The notes under the pieces were generated by a model that made no database searches, had not been told where the DNA came from, and was given only the letters and a program-made list of their open reading frames with translations. Shown in pieces: positions 15,266-25,063 of a stretch of 64,000 nt of DNA. Source of the stretch: Chitinophagaceae bacterium. GTDB lineage: Bacteria > Bacteroidota > Bacteroidia > Chitinophagales > UBA10324. The stretch is taken from NCBI GenBank assembly GCA_016704325.1, contig JADJAG010000001.1, forward strand, positions 310,001 to 374,000. Reading direction: 5' to 3'. The position numbers were made by a program, and so were the translations under genes. Every line of letters starts with the position of its first letter. The first letter of the stretch is position 1.

Positions 15266-17875
15266 TCAGAACCACCATCCAAGTTTAATATTCATGAGTC
15301 CTCCAGGTTCATCATCGGAGAAGGCATAAGTAGCTGACAATACCGCTAGCCCGAAGGGGCTTAACCAAATGCCCCCACCATAGCTTGTATGGATTTTATT
15401 GGATGTATCATTCTTAACCCATACCCTGCCACTATCAAACAGTCCGATTATTCCGAAATCAGCCGGAAAGATATAGGCGTTAAAATGAAAAAGCTTGAGG
15501 CGTGCTTCCAGGTTATTGTATAAAGCGGCATCACCGGAATAGCGTTCTCCTCTTAATCCCCTAACATTTTCATTTGTTCTTCCGCCTATGATATTGGCCT
15601 GATAAAACTCAAAATCACCGACATTAATGCCGCCTCCAAACCTGGTAGCTAATACCAGCCTTTCATTTTTTCGACTGTCATAAATATGCAAGAAAAGAGA
15701 TACATAACCGCGAATGAAACCAAAGTTGACCGTGTTTTCTTCCAATTGCTTTAAATAGCCTGTATTCACAAGAAACCTAGCCTGGAAAATCGGTAAGGAA
15801 TCTGTGCTAAAAGGATTGTACCTGAATTGCGTGTTTAATCCGAGGTAGTGCTTCCTGGAAACATTATCTTCCGTTAAATCAGGAAACACCTCACCAAAGT
15901 TATCAATGGTATCAGATGAAAGTTTTGCCTGCTGATAAATAGGTCCGAAAAGAAAACGCACCTTGTCAGCCTGGCCCGCTTCAAGAGCCGGGTACAGTAA
16001 TGCCTGGTTGATTCGTAACCGGTAATCTTCATCAGGAAAATTTTTTACTGTTTCATTACCATAACCAAAGAAGTTCTGTTGGTAGTTTGGAGCTAGTACA
16101 TTTGCCTGAATATTGAAATTAAGTTTGCCGATTACATCCGTAAAATCTCCCTGGTAAGAAAAACTAAATGCACCTGTTCTGAATGCGGCCTGTCCGCTGA
16201 AAGATTGCTTCGACTTATATGGAAATTTTTTAAACCCATGTGTAATGCGAGAAACACTCGCTCCTAAAAAAACACCATCATCCGTATTGAATCCAAAGAC
16301 AGGAAAAAATCCATTGAAATTGTATTCAAAACTTTTTGTAGTATACGTATTGAAAACACTATCTGCAAAAGTCTTATCCTTAGCTTCTGTACCCAACTGC
16401 AGGTAATTTCCATCTTCACTGTCATATACTTTTGTGGATTTTCCAAAACCCGACACCCTGGATAGATCAATGATGCTGTCACGGCCTTCGCCACCCACAA
16501 TCCGCACTTTGGAATTTGCGCCGGATTTACCTGACACTTCCACAATGTCGCTACCGTCAAGTCCATAAAGAATCAATTCCTTTGTCTCACTTTTTACAAA
16601 CTTCCGGTAATAAGAAAGTTTACCAGGTTGGTCATTTCTCATCTGATAAACGAAGACCTCCGTTTGCCCGCCGTCTGATCTTTTAACCTGAAACAAATCG
16701 GCCTTGTTGGTTCCAACGATGGCTACGTTTTCTGCCAGGAAAAAATAATACTTGTCGGCTATGATTGACAGATTGTCCCTTCGCGCTTTCAAAACAGCAA
16801 TAATCTCAGGGGCTGACAGTTTATAAACGGTATCCGGCCATATCCTGAAGGCTTTTTCAATATCAGCATCAGTAAGCAATTGCTTTAACGTATCAGCAGC
16901 CAGCATCCAGTCATTCCGAGTCAGGCGTGTCATAAAATTATGATCGAAATAGCGAGCGCCGTAATTGAACCATTTGGTGCTGATAGGCATAGGTTTGTAA
17001 TGCTGCATTTTACGCGTCGACATAATATTCAGACTCGCATAAGTGGGAAGTATCCCATCAAAATTAAAAAAGGCCTGGTCCCTGTCTCTTGGTATCGGCC
17101 GGTACATTTTCTTCCCGCCGTCCAGGTTAAATTGCGCCCATCTCCACTGATCCTCGTGACGATCCCAATCGCCGATCATCATATCAAACAACCTGGAACG
17201 TACAACAAAATGTTCATCCACAAAGTAGTCGCTGCTTTTATGCAGGTTCTCATAAAGGTCTAACGTGCCTATAACTTTCCTGAAGCCGGTTAATCCTGAT
17301 TCAACTCCTGCATTGCTGAGTTCCCGCTCTTCAAAGAGGACAACCTGGTGCTTAAATATATCGCGGAACTCTCCTAAAAGCGAATCATCAGGAACATACA
17401 ATACCATTGGATTTGCATGATAAATACCGGCCGGCTTTGCCAGTTCAGCAGCCACCAGGAAACCGTAAGGATGAGAGGCAGAAATCTGATCCTGAATAGC
17501 ATCTGTGATGATGGTTTTCCTGAAGACACTGGCAACTGTTTTTGAAGGGTCCTTATCAATCGTCCGGATAACATATTGATTGCTATCGGCTCCCATCAAT
17601 CTTAACGATAATGTTTGAAAACCTCCGCCGCGCTTAAGCGGCGTTAGGCCCCCTTTCATATGCTGCAAATCAAGATAGCGCATGGTAATAGGTGCAGACC
17701 AGACTTCACGATAGTGACTTCCCAGAAATAACCGGCCAATGAGTTGCGCTCTATACTTATCACTTGCAGGCCTTGTAATGAGGCTGTCACGGTAATCGGT
17801 AACCTGTGCTTTTGCAGAAAAGGTTATGATGACTATAAATAAAATGAAGATCAGAAATGGCAGATTATTTTTCAT
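15266..17875 (-). CDS. Kinase-like domain fused to an Omp85/BamA-type barrel
   Basis: An 869-residue exported protein (signal peptide ends near SAKAQ). The C-terminal third is an Omp85/surface-antigen barrel: FNTDDGVFLGASVS, GGRTNENVRGLRGERYSG, and a final Trp-Phe. The N-terminal half contains GDWDRHEDQWRW (~235-246) and IPRDRDQAFF (~261-270). These resemble the catalytic loop (NxDRH) and the metal-binding Asp of FAM20/HipA-like kinases. YVIRTIDKD (~101-109) could be the ATP-Lys strand. A short calcium-loop-like region (GLDGSDIVEVSG, GGEGRDSIIDLS) follows. Its ATG lies inside the end of the upstream lipoprotein gene, so they are coupled. The barrel call is solid; the kinase relation is inference. 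Confidence 0.8.
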   Translation of the reverse strand: MKNNLPFLIFILFIVIITFSAKAQVTDYRDSLITRPASDKYRAQLIGRLFLGSHYREVWSAPITMRYLDLQHMKGGLTPLKRGGGFQTLSLRLMGADSNQYVIRTIDKDPSKTVASVFRKTIITDAIQDQISASHPYGFLVAAELAKPAGIYHANPMVLYVPDDSLLGEFRDIFKHQVVLFEERELSNAGVESGLTGFRKVIGTLDLYENLHKSSDYFVDEHFVVRSRLFDMMIGDWDRHEDQWRWAQFNLDGGKKMYRPIPRDRDQAFFNFDGILPTYASLNIMSTRKMQHYKPMPISTKWFNYGARYFDHNFMTRLTRNDWMLAADTLKQLLTDADIEKAFRIWPDTVYKLSAPEIIAVLKARRDNLSIIADKYYFFLAENVAIVGTNKADLFQVKRSDGGQTEVFVYQMRNDQPGKLSYYRKFVKSETKELILYGLDGSDIVEVSGKSGANSKVRIVGGEGRDSIIDLSRVSGFGKSTKVYDSEDGNYLQLGTEAKDKTFADSVFNTYTTKSFEYNFNGFFPVFGFNTDDGVFLGASVSRITHGFKKFPYKSKQSFSGQAAFRTGAFSFSYQGDFTDVIGKLNFNIQANVLAPNYQQNFFGYGNETVKNFPDEDYRLRINQALLYPALEAGQADKVRFLFGPIYQQAKLSSDTIDNFGEVFPDLTEDNVSRKHYLGLNTQFRYNPFSTDSLPIFQARFLVNTGYLKQLEENTVNFGFIRGYVSLFLHIYDSRKNERLVLATRFGGGINVGDFEFYQANIIGGRTNENVRGLRGERYSGDAALYNNLEARLKLFHFNAYIFPADFGIIGLFDSGRVWVKNDTSNKIHTSYGGGIWLSPFGLAVLSATYAFSDDEPGGLMNIKLGWWF

Positions 17876-18833
17876 TCCGATTGTAGTTGAACTTCAGGAT
17901 GTTAGCACGACCATCACGACCTTCATCAGAAATGTACATCGTTCCATCAGCTAAAAAAGTGAGGCCTTCCGGTTGCTTCAGCACTTCCGTATTCAGTTGA
18001 GTAATGTATTGGATTGTATTATCGCGATTGAGCACGAGCATTAAATTGCCAACAGAAGAAATTAGATAAACCTGATCGGTAACAGGGTGAACATGTACTT
18101 CTGAAGGCTGAAAGGCAAGGTCTCCTTTCCCGGGGTCAAGTAAAGATTGCAGTTCATTACTTATGGATTTCAAACGGTCGGTTTGTGCCAGGTAGATTTT
18201 AATAGCCTCTATTTTTATGGTGTATACCGGAGCTGCAGAAATCATATTGGTTTTAAGATCAAATCCATAGATAGCCCTGGTTCCTTTCATTGCTGCTCCA
18301 GGCTTGTCTTTGCAGGCAATCAGCAGCCTGTGATTCTTCCTGTCATAGCACAGACCTTCCGTATCATTGGATTCATTCAAAGGTGTTTTGAATTCAATAG
18401 TTTCTTGCTTTTGAGAATTGAAATTCACGATGCGCCGGAGATTGCCATCACTGCTCAGCACCCAAATGGTATCCCGCACAATAGCCACTCCTTCATAGTC
18501 TCCTTTCTCTCCAAACTTTACTGATTCTTTCAGTTCACCCTTTTTAATATCATAAACATACACCTTACCCACTTCATCCTGAACACAAAGGATTTCAGAC
18601 TTCTTATTGAAATCAATTCCGGAAATCTCCATGAGTTCCTCGGGCAGCTTAAATTTCTCCGATGGGCTTTCAAGATTGTAAGGGAAAAAATAGGCTGAAG
18701 ACAATTCATTATTTAAAGTATCGGTTGTTTCAGCGCCTACTACACTTTGAATCGCCTGAGTTGAATTATCCGACTTACATGATAATAATACCGGAAAAAT
18801 GATCAAAAAAATTATTAATGCATTTTTTTTCAT
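17865..18833 (-). CDS. SdiA-regulated (YjiK-like) beta-propeller lipoprotein
   Basis: A lipoprotein of ~322 residues starting MKKNALIIFL with lipobox LLSC. A longer ATG/TTG-type start at 18878 is possible but would place 15 extra residues before the signal. The body is a beta-propeller of the SdiA-regulated family: LPEELMEISGIDFN, GDYEGVAIV, NDTEGLCYD, QPSEVHVHP, QPEGLTFLADGTMYISDEG. Proteins of this family bind calcium or act as esterase-like or sensor domains; the actual role is unknown. Its stop overlaps the start of the kinase-like/Omp85 gene by 11 bases, so the two probably act together at the outer membrane. Confidence 0.85.
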   Translation of the reverse strand: MKKNALIIFLIIFPVLLSCKSDNSTQAIQSVVGAETTDTLNNELSSAYFFPYNLESPSEKFKLPEELMEISGIDFNKKSEILCVQDEVGKVYVYDIKKGELKESVKFGEKGDYEGVAIVRDTIWVLSSDGNLRRIVNFNSQKQETIEFKTPLNESNDTEGLCYDRKNHRLLIACKDKPGAAMKGTRAIYGFDLKTNMISAAPVYTIKIEAIKIYLAQTDRLKSISNELQSLLDPGKGDLAFQPSEVHVHPVTDQVYLISSVGNLMLVLNRDNTIQYITQLNTEVLKQPEGLTFLADGTMYISDEGRDGRANILKFNYNRNEK

Positions 18834-19012
18834 ACTACTGGTAATTGGATTCTTGAAAAATAGCAAATTTCTTTTCAAATCAACTTATATGACCATACGA
18901 TTTTTAGGCTTTTAAAGATTCTATCAAGCATCCTATCCTATGAATTTCACAAATATGCTATCTTGAACAACGATATAGGCGTACCACACAACTTCACAAT
19001 CAATGCAAAGCG

Positions 19013-21439
19013 ATGGATTCCTTCAGAAATCGAAATAAGGTACGGGCAGTCAATCGATGTAGGACATACGACTTAAGACGATGTTTGTATCATATCCGGT
19101 TCTATGCGATCCTAATTTTTTCGGGCTTTTCAAATGTATTACTTGCCCAACAGCCGAATATATCCGGCATAATAACAGACCACACAACGAATGAGCCTAT
19201 TGAAGGCGTTACAGTTAATACGAATACAGGTATCGGCACAATTACGGACATGGAAGGCCGATATGAAATTTCAATACCTCCCGGAGAATATCTCCTGCAA
19301 TTTTCATCTATTGGTTATGAAAATAAAATACAAAATATCAATGTCTTGGCCGGGCGCAATTTAGTAATAGACTTATCACTTCAACAAATTACCAATGAAC
19401 TGAACCTGGTAGTGGTAACTGCCAGCAAGTATGAGAAGAATATCACCAGGGAGACTGTTTCAATGGAAGTCATCAAGCCCGAATTTCTGACAAATGCCAA
19501 CACTGTTGACCTTGATGAAGCAATACAAAAAGTACCCGGCATGACGATGATTGACAACCAGGCCAATATTCGCGGTGGCAGTGGTTTTTCCTATGGAGCA
19601 GGCAGCCGTGTGCTGGTGCTGGTTGATGGTATTCCTGAATTAACAGGTGATGCCGGTGATGTAAAATGGGAGTTTCTTCCAATTGAAAATCTCTCGCAGG
19701 TGGAAATCATTAAAGGCGCCGCCTCTGTACTTTATGGTTCTTCTGCATTAAATGGCGTAATCAATTTAAGGACCCGTTATCCCGGGGCCGTTCCTGAAAC
19801 CAGGATCACAGCCTTTCAAGGCATTTACCAGAACCCTCCTGACAAAGGCAAGGTTTGGTGGGGAAACCAGCAGCCGTATTTTGGAGGAGGCAATTTCATG
19901 CACAGCAGGAAATTCGGGCAGTTGGATTTTGTAGCCGGCGGTAATATCAATAATGAACGAAACTTCCACCAAGGGCAGTATAACCTTCGCGGAAGAATTA
20001 ATGCAAATACCCGATATCGCTTTAAAAAAGTAGAAGGTCTTGCCGCAGGCTTAAACGTTAATTATATGTATTATCAATCCGGCACCTATTTTTTATGGGC
20101 CGATGATACAACCGGAGCCTATAAAGCACTTGGAGGTCTGGACTCAGCTTCGACTACTGTTTCTGAAGGCAAAAACACCAGGATGACCATTGATCCATTC
20201 GTCACTTATTTTTCTAAAAACGGCAGCCAGCATGATCTCAAGTTCAGGTACTTTTATACTAAGAACAATAACAATACTGACCAGGGATCTATTTCAAACT
20301 ACTACTATGGTGAGTACCAGTATCGTAAATCATTCAGTTTCGGAATGAACCTGGTAGCAGGCGCCCTGGCAAGTTATACGAGTGTGAATGCTGAATTGTA
20401 TGGTGATCATTCAGGTGACAATTGGGCGCTGTATGCGCAACTAGATAAAACTTTTGGAAAGCTGATTGCTGTTGCCGGTGTCAGGTATGAAGCGTTTCAT
20501 ATTGATACGGCCCGGGGAAATTCAGATCCGGTATTTCGAGCCGGATTGAATTATGAATTAACAAAAACAACATTTTTACGTGGTTCCTTCGGACAAGGAT
20601 ATCGCTATCCTTCTATCGCAGAAAAATTCGTGAACACCTCTGTTGGCGCATTGAAAGTCTTCCCAAATCCGTCGGTGCAACCCGAGTATGGCTGGAGTGC
20701 TGAACTTGGCGTTAAACAGGCTTTCAAGATAAGTAACTGGCTCGGGTATATTGACGTTGCAGCCTTCATGCAGCGCTATCACGATATGATTGAATTTAAA
20801 TTTGGATACTATAATCCAAACCCTGTCGAAGGTGAATATGACCTTAACTATTTAGGATTTGAATCAGTAAATATTGAAAATGCGCGCATTTCAGGCATGG
20901 AATTGTCGGTTGTCGGACAGGGCACAACCTGGGGAATAAATACGTATTTGCTTGCCGGAATTACGTATATCAATCCGATAAATGTGGATCAGAAAAATTT
21001 CGTAGACAGTCTCACTAATGCCGACAATACTTTAACACAGGCAGAGACCGATTCTCTGGAACAAACAATCATTCTGAATTACAGATTCAAGACCACTATT
21101 AAATTCAACCTGGAGCAATCTTATAAAAAGTTCAGTTGGGGAATTGAAGCGCGATACAATAGCTTTATGATTAACATTGATCCGTTTTTTGAAGGGAATG
21201 ACCCCTTGGTTATATACTTGTTTGGAGAACCCACAGAGTTTATTCCGGGTGTCAAATCCTGGCGGGAAGCGCATCATCATGGAGATTTTGTAATGGATCT
21301 TCGGCTGGCATACAACATTACAGACAACATACGTATTGCACTGATCACAAAGAACTCGTTAAATCATGAGTATTCAATCAGACCGGCACTGCTGGAAGCA
21401 CCAAGGAGTTACACTGCTCAATTAACAATCAAAATGTAA
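19013..21439 (+). CDS. TonB-dependent receptor
   Basis: An 808-residue outer-membrane receptor for TonB/ExbBD-energised uptake. After the signal (to about LLAQQ) comes a carboxypeptidase-regulatory-like domain (ISGIITDHTTNEPIEGVTV). A plug domain follows (VVVTASKYEKNITRE, IQKVPGM, NIRGGSGFSYGAGSRVLVLV, SVLYGSSALNGVINL). A long barrel ends RSYTAQLTIKM. The N-terminus has an unusually long basic pre-signal stretch from the ATG at 19013, so a later start cannot be excluded. No SusD gene follows, so it is more likely a receptor for a metal complex, vitamin or siderophore than a PUL component. The ligand is unknown. Confidence 0.9.
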   Translation: MDSFRNRNKVRAVNRCRTYDLRRCLYHIRFYAILIFSGFSNVLLAQQPNISGIITDHTTNEPIEGVTVNTNTGIGTITDMEGRYEISIPPGEYLLQFSSIGYENKIQNINVLAGRNLVIDLSLQQITNELNLVVVTASKYEKNITRETVSMEVIKPEFLTNANTVDLDEAIQKVPGMTMIDNQANIRGGSGFSYGAGSRVLVLVDGIPELTGDAGDVKWEFLPIENLSQVEIIKGAASVLYGSSALNGVINLRTRYPGAVPETRITAFQGIYQNPPDKGKVWWGNQQPYFGGGNFMHSRKFGQLDFVAGGNINNERNFHQGQYNLRGRINANTRYRFKKVEGLAAGLNVNYMYYQSGTYFLWADDTTGAYKALGGLDSASTTVSEGKNTRMTIDPFVTYFSKNGSQHDLKFRYFYTKNNNNTDQGSISNYYYGEYQYRKSFSFGMNLVAGALASYTSVNAELYGDHSGDNWALYAQLDKTFGKLIAVAGVRYEAFHIDTARGNSDPVFRAGLNYELTKTTFLRGSFGQGYRYPSIAEKFVNTSVGALKVFPNPSVQPEYGWSAELGVKQAFKISNWLGYIDVAAFMQRYHDMIEFKFGYYNPNPVEGEYDLNYLGFESVNIENARISGMELSVVGQGTTWGINTYLLAGITYINPINVDQKNFVDSLTNADNTLTQAETDSLEQTIILNYRFKTTIKFNLEQSYKKFSWGIEARYNSFMINIDPFFEGNDPLVIYLFGEPTEFIPGVKSWREAHHHGDFVMDLRLAYNITDNIRIALITKNSLNHEYSIRPALLEAPRSYTAQLTIKM

Positions 21440-21571
21440 AATGAATTGTAAATGGATTGAATGAAACAGACTGCCTTCTAAAGCATTTTCTTAAACACAA
21501 ATTTGATTCACTGATTCATAAGAACAGTCCAAAACACTCTCTGTATTTTCCTCACAATTAAATTTAAGACT

Positions 21572-22051
21572 ATGGAAGCTCAATTGTTTGTTAAAATGGT
21601 ATTAAGTAGTTGGAATACACAATATGCTGAATTATGGAAGTTGCTTGACCAACTGTCTGATGAACAGTTACAAAATGAAACTTCACCGGGCAGAAATCGG
21701 GGCATTTATCTTTTAGGTCATCTTGTTGCTGTAACAGATGGCATGCTTCCATTGCTTGATTTTGGGCCAAGAATGTATGCGCAACTGGATGGTATTTTTG
21801 TACATCTTCCTGATAAGTCAGGTCAGGAGATGCCTACAGCCACTACGCTCAAATCAAATCTGAAGGAAATTAATGAGGTGCTCAGTACTTCCTTCAATAA
21901 CCTTCCGGCTGAACAATGGTTTTCAAGACATACAGCGGTATCGGAGTTTGATTTTATTAGTCAGCCGTATAGAAATAAGTTAAACATCATCATCAACAGA
22001 AGCAATCACATGGCATATCATGTCGGGCAGCTGGTTTATTTATTGAAGTAA
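21572..22051 (+). CDS. DinB-family four-helix protein
   Basis: A 159-residue protein with the DinB/YfiT-like four-helix fold. Three His residues at the expected places could bind a metal: H50 in LLGHLVAV, and H146 and H150 in NHMAYHVGQL. Members include thiol-dependent transferases, but most, including this one, have no assigned reaction. It is cytosolic (no signal), stands alone between the TonB receptor and a T9SS protein, and starts at the ATG at 21572. Confidence 0.82.
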   Translation: MEAQLFVKMVLSSWNTQYAELWKLLDQLSDEQLQNETSPGRNRGIYLLGHLVAVTDGMLPLLDFGPRMYAQLDGIFVHLPDKSGQEMPTATTLKSNLKEINEVLSTSFNNLPAEQWFSRHTAVSEFDFISQPYRNKLNIIINRSNHMAYHVGQLVYLLK

Positions 22052-22194
22052 GTAGTATGTATTCCATTGAATTAGCAATTTAAAAAATGATACCGACAAA
22101 AAATTGTTCAGCATCATTTGCAAGATACTCTTTGCAAATATTAATTGAAGCTGATAAATGATTAGCTTTATACAATCGTAAATCCAACTTTCAA

Positions 22195-23340
22195 ATGAGG
22201 ACATTAACAGCTCTGATTTTGGTACATGCCTTATTTACAGGTAATGCCTATACACAATGTATTCCTTCAGTGCCATCGAATGCGGTCGTTGTGAACTCCA
22301 CCCAAACTATCAATGGCGGTTTTGACCCAATATGGGTATGCAGTGGCGATACGCTGCATTCAGATGGTGGCTTTCACAATATATTCCTGGAGTCCAATGC
22401 TGTGATGACCACTTCAGGGGGCATTGACACAATTTATGTGAAAGCGGGCGCGAAGTTCTCGATGAACGGAGGCATCCATGTAATCTATTTTATAAATACA
22501 GCGGATATTGCAATAAACGGTGGTATTCCAACCCTTAATAATTGCAGCTCCATCGCATTTAATTACGCGAACGCACCAACTAATGGATGCGAACTAGTTC
22601 TAACAGCTTCCTTTGAATCATCAGATACTTCAATTTGTACAGGCGATTGCATTGACTTTCAAAGCATAAGCAGCAATGCAACTACCTGGCAATGGCTGTT
22701 TCCAGGAGCATCACCTTCAACAAGTACTGATGAGCATCCATTATCTGTTTGCTATAATACGGCAGGTATTTATGATGTTACGCTTATTGCCGGCAATGGA
22801 TCTGAAAGCGATACTATTACTTTGGAAGGATTAATTACAGTCGAAGCACCCCCTGCTGTGCCTGCACTATTTCAAAATGAGGATACTTTGTTCACAACAC
22901 AAGGATATGCATCTTACCAATGGTATTATGAAGGTGTTTTGATAAGCGGCGCAACCGATTATTTCTATGTTGCTTTACAAAATGGAATGTATAGCGTTTC
23001 AGTAACAAGTATCAAAGGCTGCGGAGAAGCAAGCGCATCCATTTCATTTGTATTTACGGGAGAATTGCAGGCTATCCATAGTGGCACATTATTGACGATC
23101 TACCCAAATCCTGCTGACTCTTATGTTAACTTTAAGTTTTCTCCAATTGAAATTTCAGAAGGAAAGATTTCAATAAGGGATTGCTTCGGCAGACCGATGA
23201 ATGCTACCTCATTTCGAAAAGTATCCGGCCAAACCGAAATTACCATTGACGTTACGAATTTCCCTGCAGGAGTTTATTTTGCAAGCATAGAATTGGACGA
23301 ATCGCATTACACAAGGGTTTTTACGATTGCGCGTCATTGA
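22195..23340 (+). CDS. T9SS type A secreted protein with PKD domain
   Basis: A secreted protein of 381 residues. It has a signal peptide (to about YTQC), then a short region of right-handed-helix-like repeats rich in NGG/SGG (~38-115). A PKD-like domain follows (~134-215: CTGDCIDFQS, WQWLFPGASPSTS, YNTAGIYDVTLIA), then an Ig-like module. The type A sorting tail has LLTIYPNPADSYVNF, FPAGVYFASIEL and a basic end. It is probably exported and anchored or released by T9SS. Ligand or enzymatic role is unknown. Confidence 0.87.
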   Translation: MRTLTALILVHALFTGNAYTQCIPSVPSNAVVVNSTQTINGGFDPIWVCSGDTLHSDGGFHNIFLESNAVMTTSGGIDTIYVKAGAKFSMNGGIHVIYFINTADIAINGGIPTLNNCSSIAFNYANAPTNGCELVLTASFESSDTSICTGDCIDFQSISSNATTWQWLFPGASPSTSTDEHPLSVCYNTAGIYDVTLIAGNGSESDTITLEGLITVEAPPAVPALFQNEDTLFTTQGYASYQWYYEGVLISGATDYFYVALQNGMYSVSVTSIKGCGEASASISFVFTGELQAIHSGTLLTIYPNPADSYVNFKFSPIEISEGKISIRDCFGRPMNATSFRKVSGQTEITIDVTNFPAGVYFASIELDESHYTRVFTIARH

Positions 23341-23474
23341 TCCTTTGTCCACTTTGCAAGAAAGTATTGGATAAATGAATGAAATCTTTTTAGAGGAAGA
23401 CTTTATATTAAGTATCGCAATATTGTTCTATGATGCTCAAAATTGTGCCTTCTTTCTATAGCTGAAAATGCCCG

Positions 23475-23482
23475 TACTTTTG
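23475..23482 (+). promoter_or_regulatory. -7 box (TACTTTTG) for the TauE-like gene
   Basis: Perfect TAnnTTTG match 13 bases before the ATG at 23496. It predicts a leader of only about 6-8 bases. Confidence 0.5.
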
Positions 23483-23495
23483 TTACTTTTCCCGA

Positions 23496-23897
23496 ATGAA
23501 CCCAATTAATTCTGTCCACTCAAAGAAAATGACAATGACAACTTTAATAATTCTCCTGATGATTGGCGTGCTGGCAGGTGTATTCAGCGGATTTATAGGC
23601 ATTGGCGGAGGCCTCATTGTGGTACCATGCCTCGTATATTTTATGGGCATGGGACAGCATGCAGCTCAAGGCACCTCCCTGGCCATGATGCTCCCTCCTA
23701 TCGGAATAATTGCGGTGTACAATTACTACAAAGCCGGACAGGTTGATTTTAAGATTGCCGCTATCCTTTGCGCCAGTTTTATTATTGGAAGCTTTTTTGG
23801 AAGTAAGATTGCCATTGGTTTACCGGCCGATCAGATTAAAAAAGCGTTCGGTATCATCATTATTTTATTGGGACTGAAAATGGTATTCTGGAAGTAA
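23496..23897 (+). CDS. Half-size TauE/SafE-family membrane protein
   Basis: A 133-residue membrane protein with about four helices and the TauE/SafE signature (GVLAGVFSGFIGIGGGLIVV, then GTSLAMMLPP). Full-length family members have ~250 residues made of two such halves and export sulfite, sulfoacetate or related anions. This is a single half, so it would have to dimerise. The start is the ATG at 23496; ATGs at 23529 and 23535 lie closer to the first helix. The substrate is not known. Confidence 0.85.
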   Translation: MNPINSVHSKKMTMTTLIILLMIGVLAGVFSGFIGIGGGLIVVPCLVYFMGMGQHAAQGTSLAMMLPPIGIIAVYNYYKAGQVDFKIAAILCASFIIGSFFGSKIAIGLPADQIKKAFGIIIILLGLKMVFWK

Positions 23898-23909
23898 TTC
23901 CAATTGGCC

Positions 23910-23917
23910 TATTTTTG
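23910..23917 (+). promoter_or_regulatory. -7 box (TATTTTTG) for the FKBP gene
   Basis: Perfect TAnnTTTG match 35 bases before the ATG at 23953; no clear -33 TTG at the usual distance. Confidence 0.4.
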
Positions 23918-23952
23918 CAAATTCCGCAGACTACCCGCTGCATTTTAAATCA

Positions 23953-24441
23953 ATGAAACCCAATTTTCAATCTATGATCAGGAATAGGATTCTGGCATTT
24001 CTTATCGTGATGGTGTCTATCTCTTGTAACAAAAATGATGGAAATTGTCCGGATGTAACGGATACGGCACCCGCTTCTGAAGTAGCTACATTAAAAGCGT
24101 ATCTGGATGCAGCCAATATTACTGCAACGGAAGATCCTCGTGGCTTTTTTTATACGATAATCTCCGCTGGTTCAGGAGATCAGCCAAGTGCATGTGATGG
24201 TGTAACAGTTGATTATACTGGTGAATTGACCAATGGAGTTGAGTTCGACAATGGCACTGATGTTTCATTCAATTTGTCGCAGTTGATTACCGGATGGCAA
24301 GCCGGAATTCCATTGATAGCACCTGGCGGACAAATTATTTTGTACCTGCCTCCAAGCCTGGCGTATGGTTCATCAGGATCAGGAACCATACCCCCTAATG
24401 CCAATCTTATTTTTACGATCAAACTGATTGATGTTTACTAG
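23953..24441 (+). CDS. FKBP-type peptidyl-prolyl isomerase lipoprotein
   Basis: A 162-residue FKBP-fold prolyl isomerase that should assist folding of exported proteins. A lipobox (VSISC) after a hydrophobic stretch predicts lipid anchoring. FKBP core motifs are VTVDYTGELTNGVEFDNGTD, ITGWQAGIPLIAPGGQIILY, LPPSLAYGSSG and IPPNANLIFTIKLI. The start is ATG at 23953, with a second possible ATG nine codons later. It is a single-gene unit with its own promoter box. Confidence 0.9.
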   Translation: MKPNFQSMIRNRILAFLIVMVSISCNKNDGNCPDVTDTAPASEVATLKAYLDAANITATEDPRGFFYTIISAGSGDQPSACDGVTVDYTGELTNGVEFDNGTDVSFNLSQLITGWQAGIPLIAPGGQIILYLPPSLAYGSSGSGTIPPNANLIFTIKLIDVY

Positions 24442-24521
24442 TGATCAATCAGGTTTGCATCTATTTCTGCAGCTATTCATCGATTCAATTTAATTTTATT
24501 TTGTAACTGAACAATAGGAAT

Positions 24522-24914
24522 ATGCGCAATTTTCCATACTTAAGTACTGCAACATGGTTGGTAATTTTCCGGATTGGAGTAAGCCTTTTAATGGTGGCGC
24601 ACGGCTTGATTAGACTTTATGCTGATACCTTAGGAGGCTTCGGGGAATTTTTAGAAGGCAAAGGTTTTCCCGGAGGGACGTATATAGCCTGGGCAATCAC
24701 CCTATTTGAAATTGTTGGTGGATTAGTTCTTGCATCAGGTTTTTTAAGAAAGCTGATCAGTGGTTTATTCATAACGGAACTTGTATTCGGCATTCTGTTG
24801 GTACACTTGCAAAACGGCTGGTTTGTTGTTGGTTACTCGTCAGGTGGAATTGAGTACAGCGTATTGTTGATTCTATGCTTCTTTCTTATCGCTTCAACAG
24901 GAAGGAATAAATGA
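24522..24914 (+). CDS. DoxX-family membrane protein
   Basis: A 130-residue protein with four predicted membrane helices and the DoxX pattern: FRIGVSLLMVAHGLIRL in helix 1, then GGFGEFLEGKGFP and WAITLFEIVGGLVLASG. DoxX proteins are linked to redox or thiol stress in other bacteria. The specific job here is unknown and the context gives no clue. Confidence 0.85.
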   Translation: MRNFPYLSTATWLVIFRIGVSLLMVAHGLIRLYADTLGGFGEFLEGKGFPGGTYIAWAITLFEIVGGLVLASGFLRKLISGLFITELVFGILLVHLQNGWFVVGYSSGGIEYSVLLILCFFLIASTGRNK

Positions 24915-25063
24915 AACAAGTGATTATGTTACAATACACATCTTCCAGCAACATTTACAAATGCTCAGGATTCTTTTGATGTAACTTAGGAGTCGCGAAA
25001 GAAATGAGTGAGATCTCCCTTTGACGAAATTTTTGCCAACGAATAGATTAATATATAGTTTAG

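Noticed and set aside
15266..17875. Barrel protein as essential BamA itself
   Set aside because: No POTRA repeats are visible before the barrel and the N-terminal half is a different, kinase-like domain.
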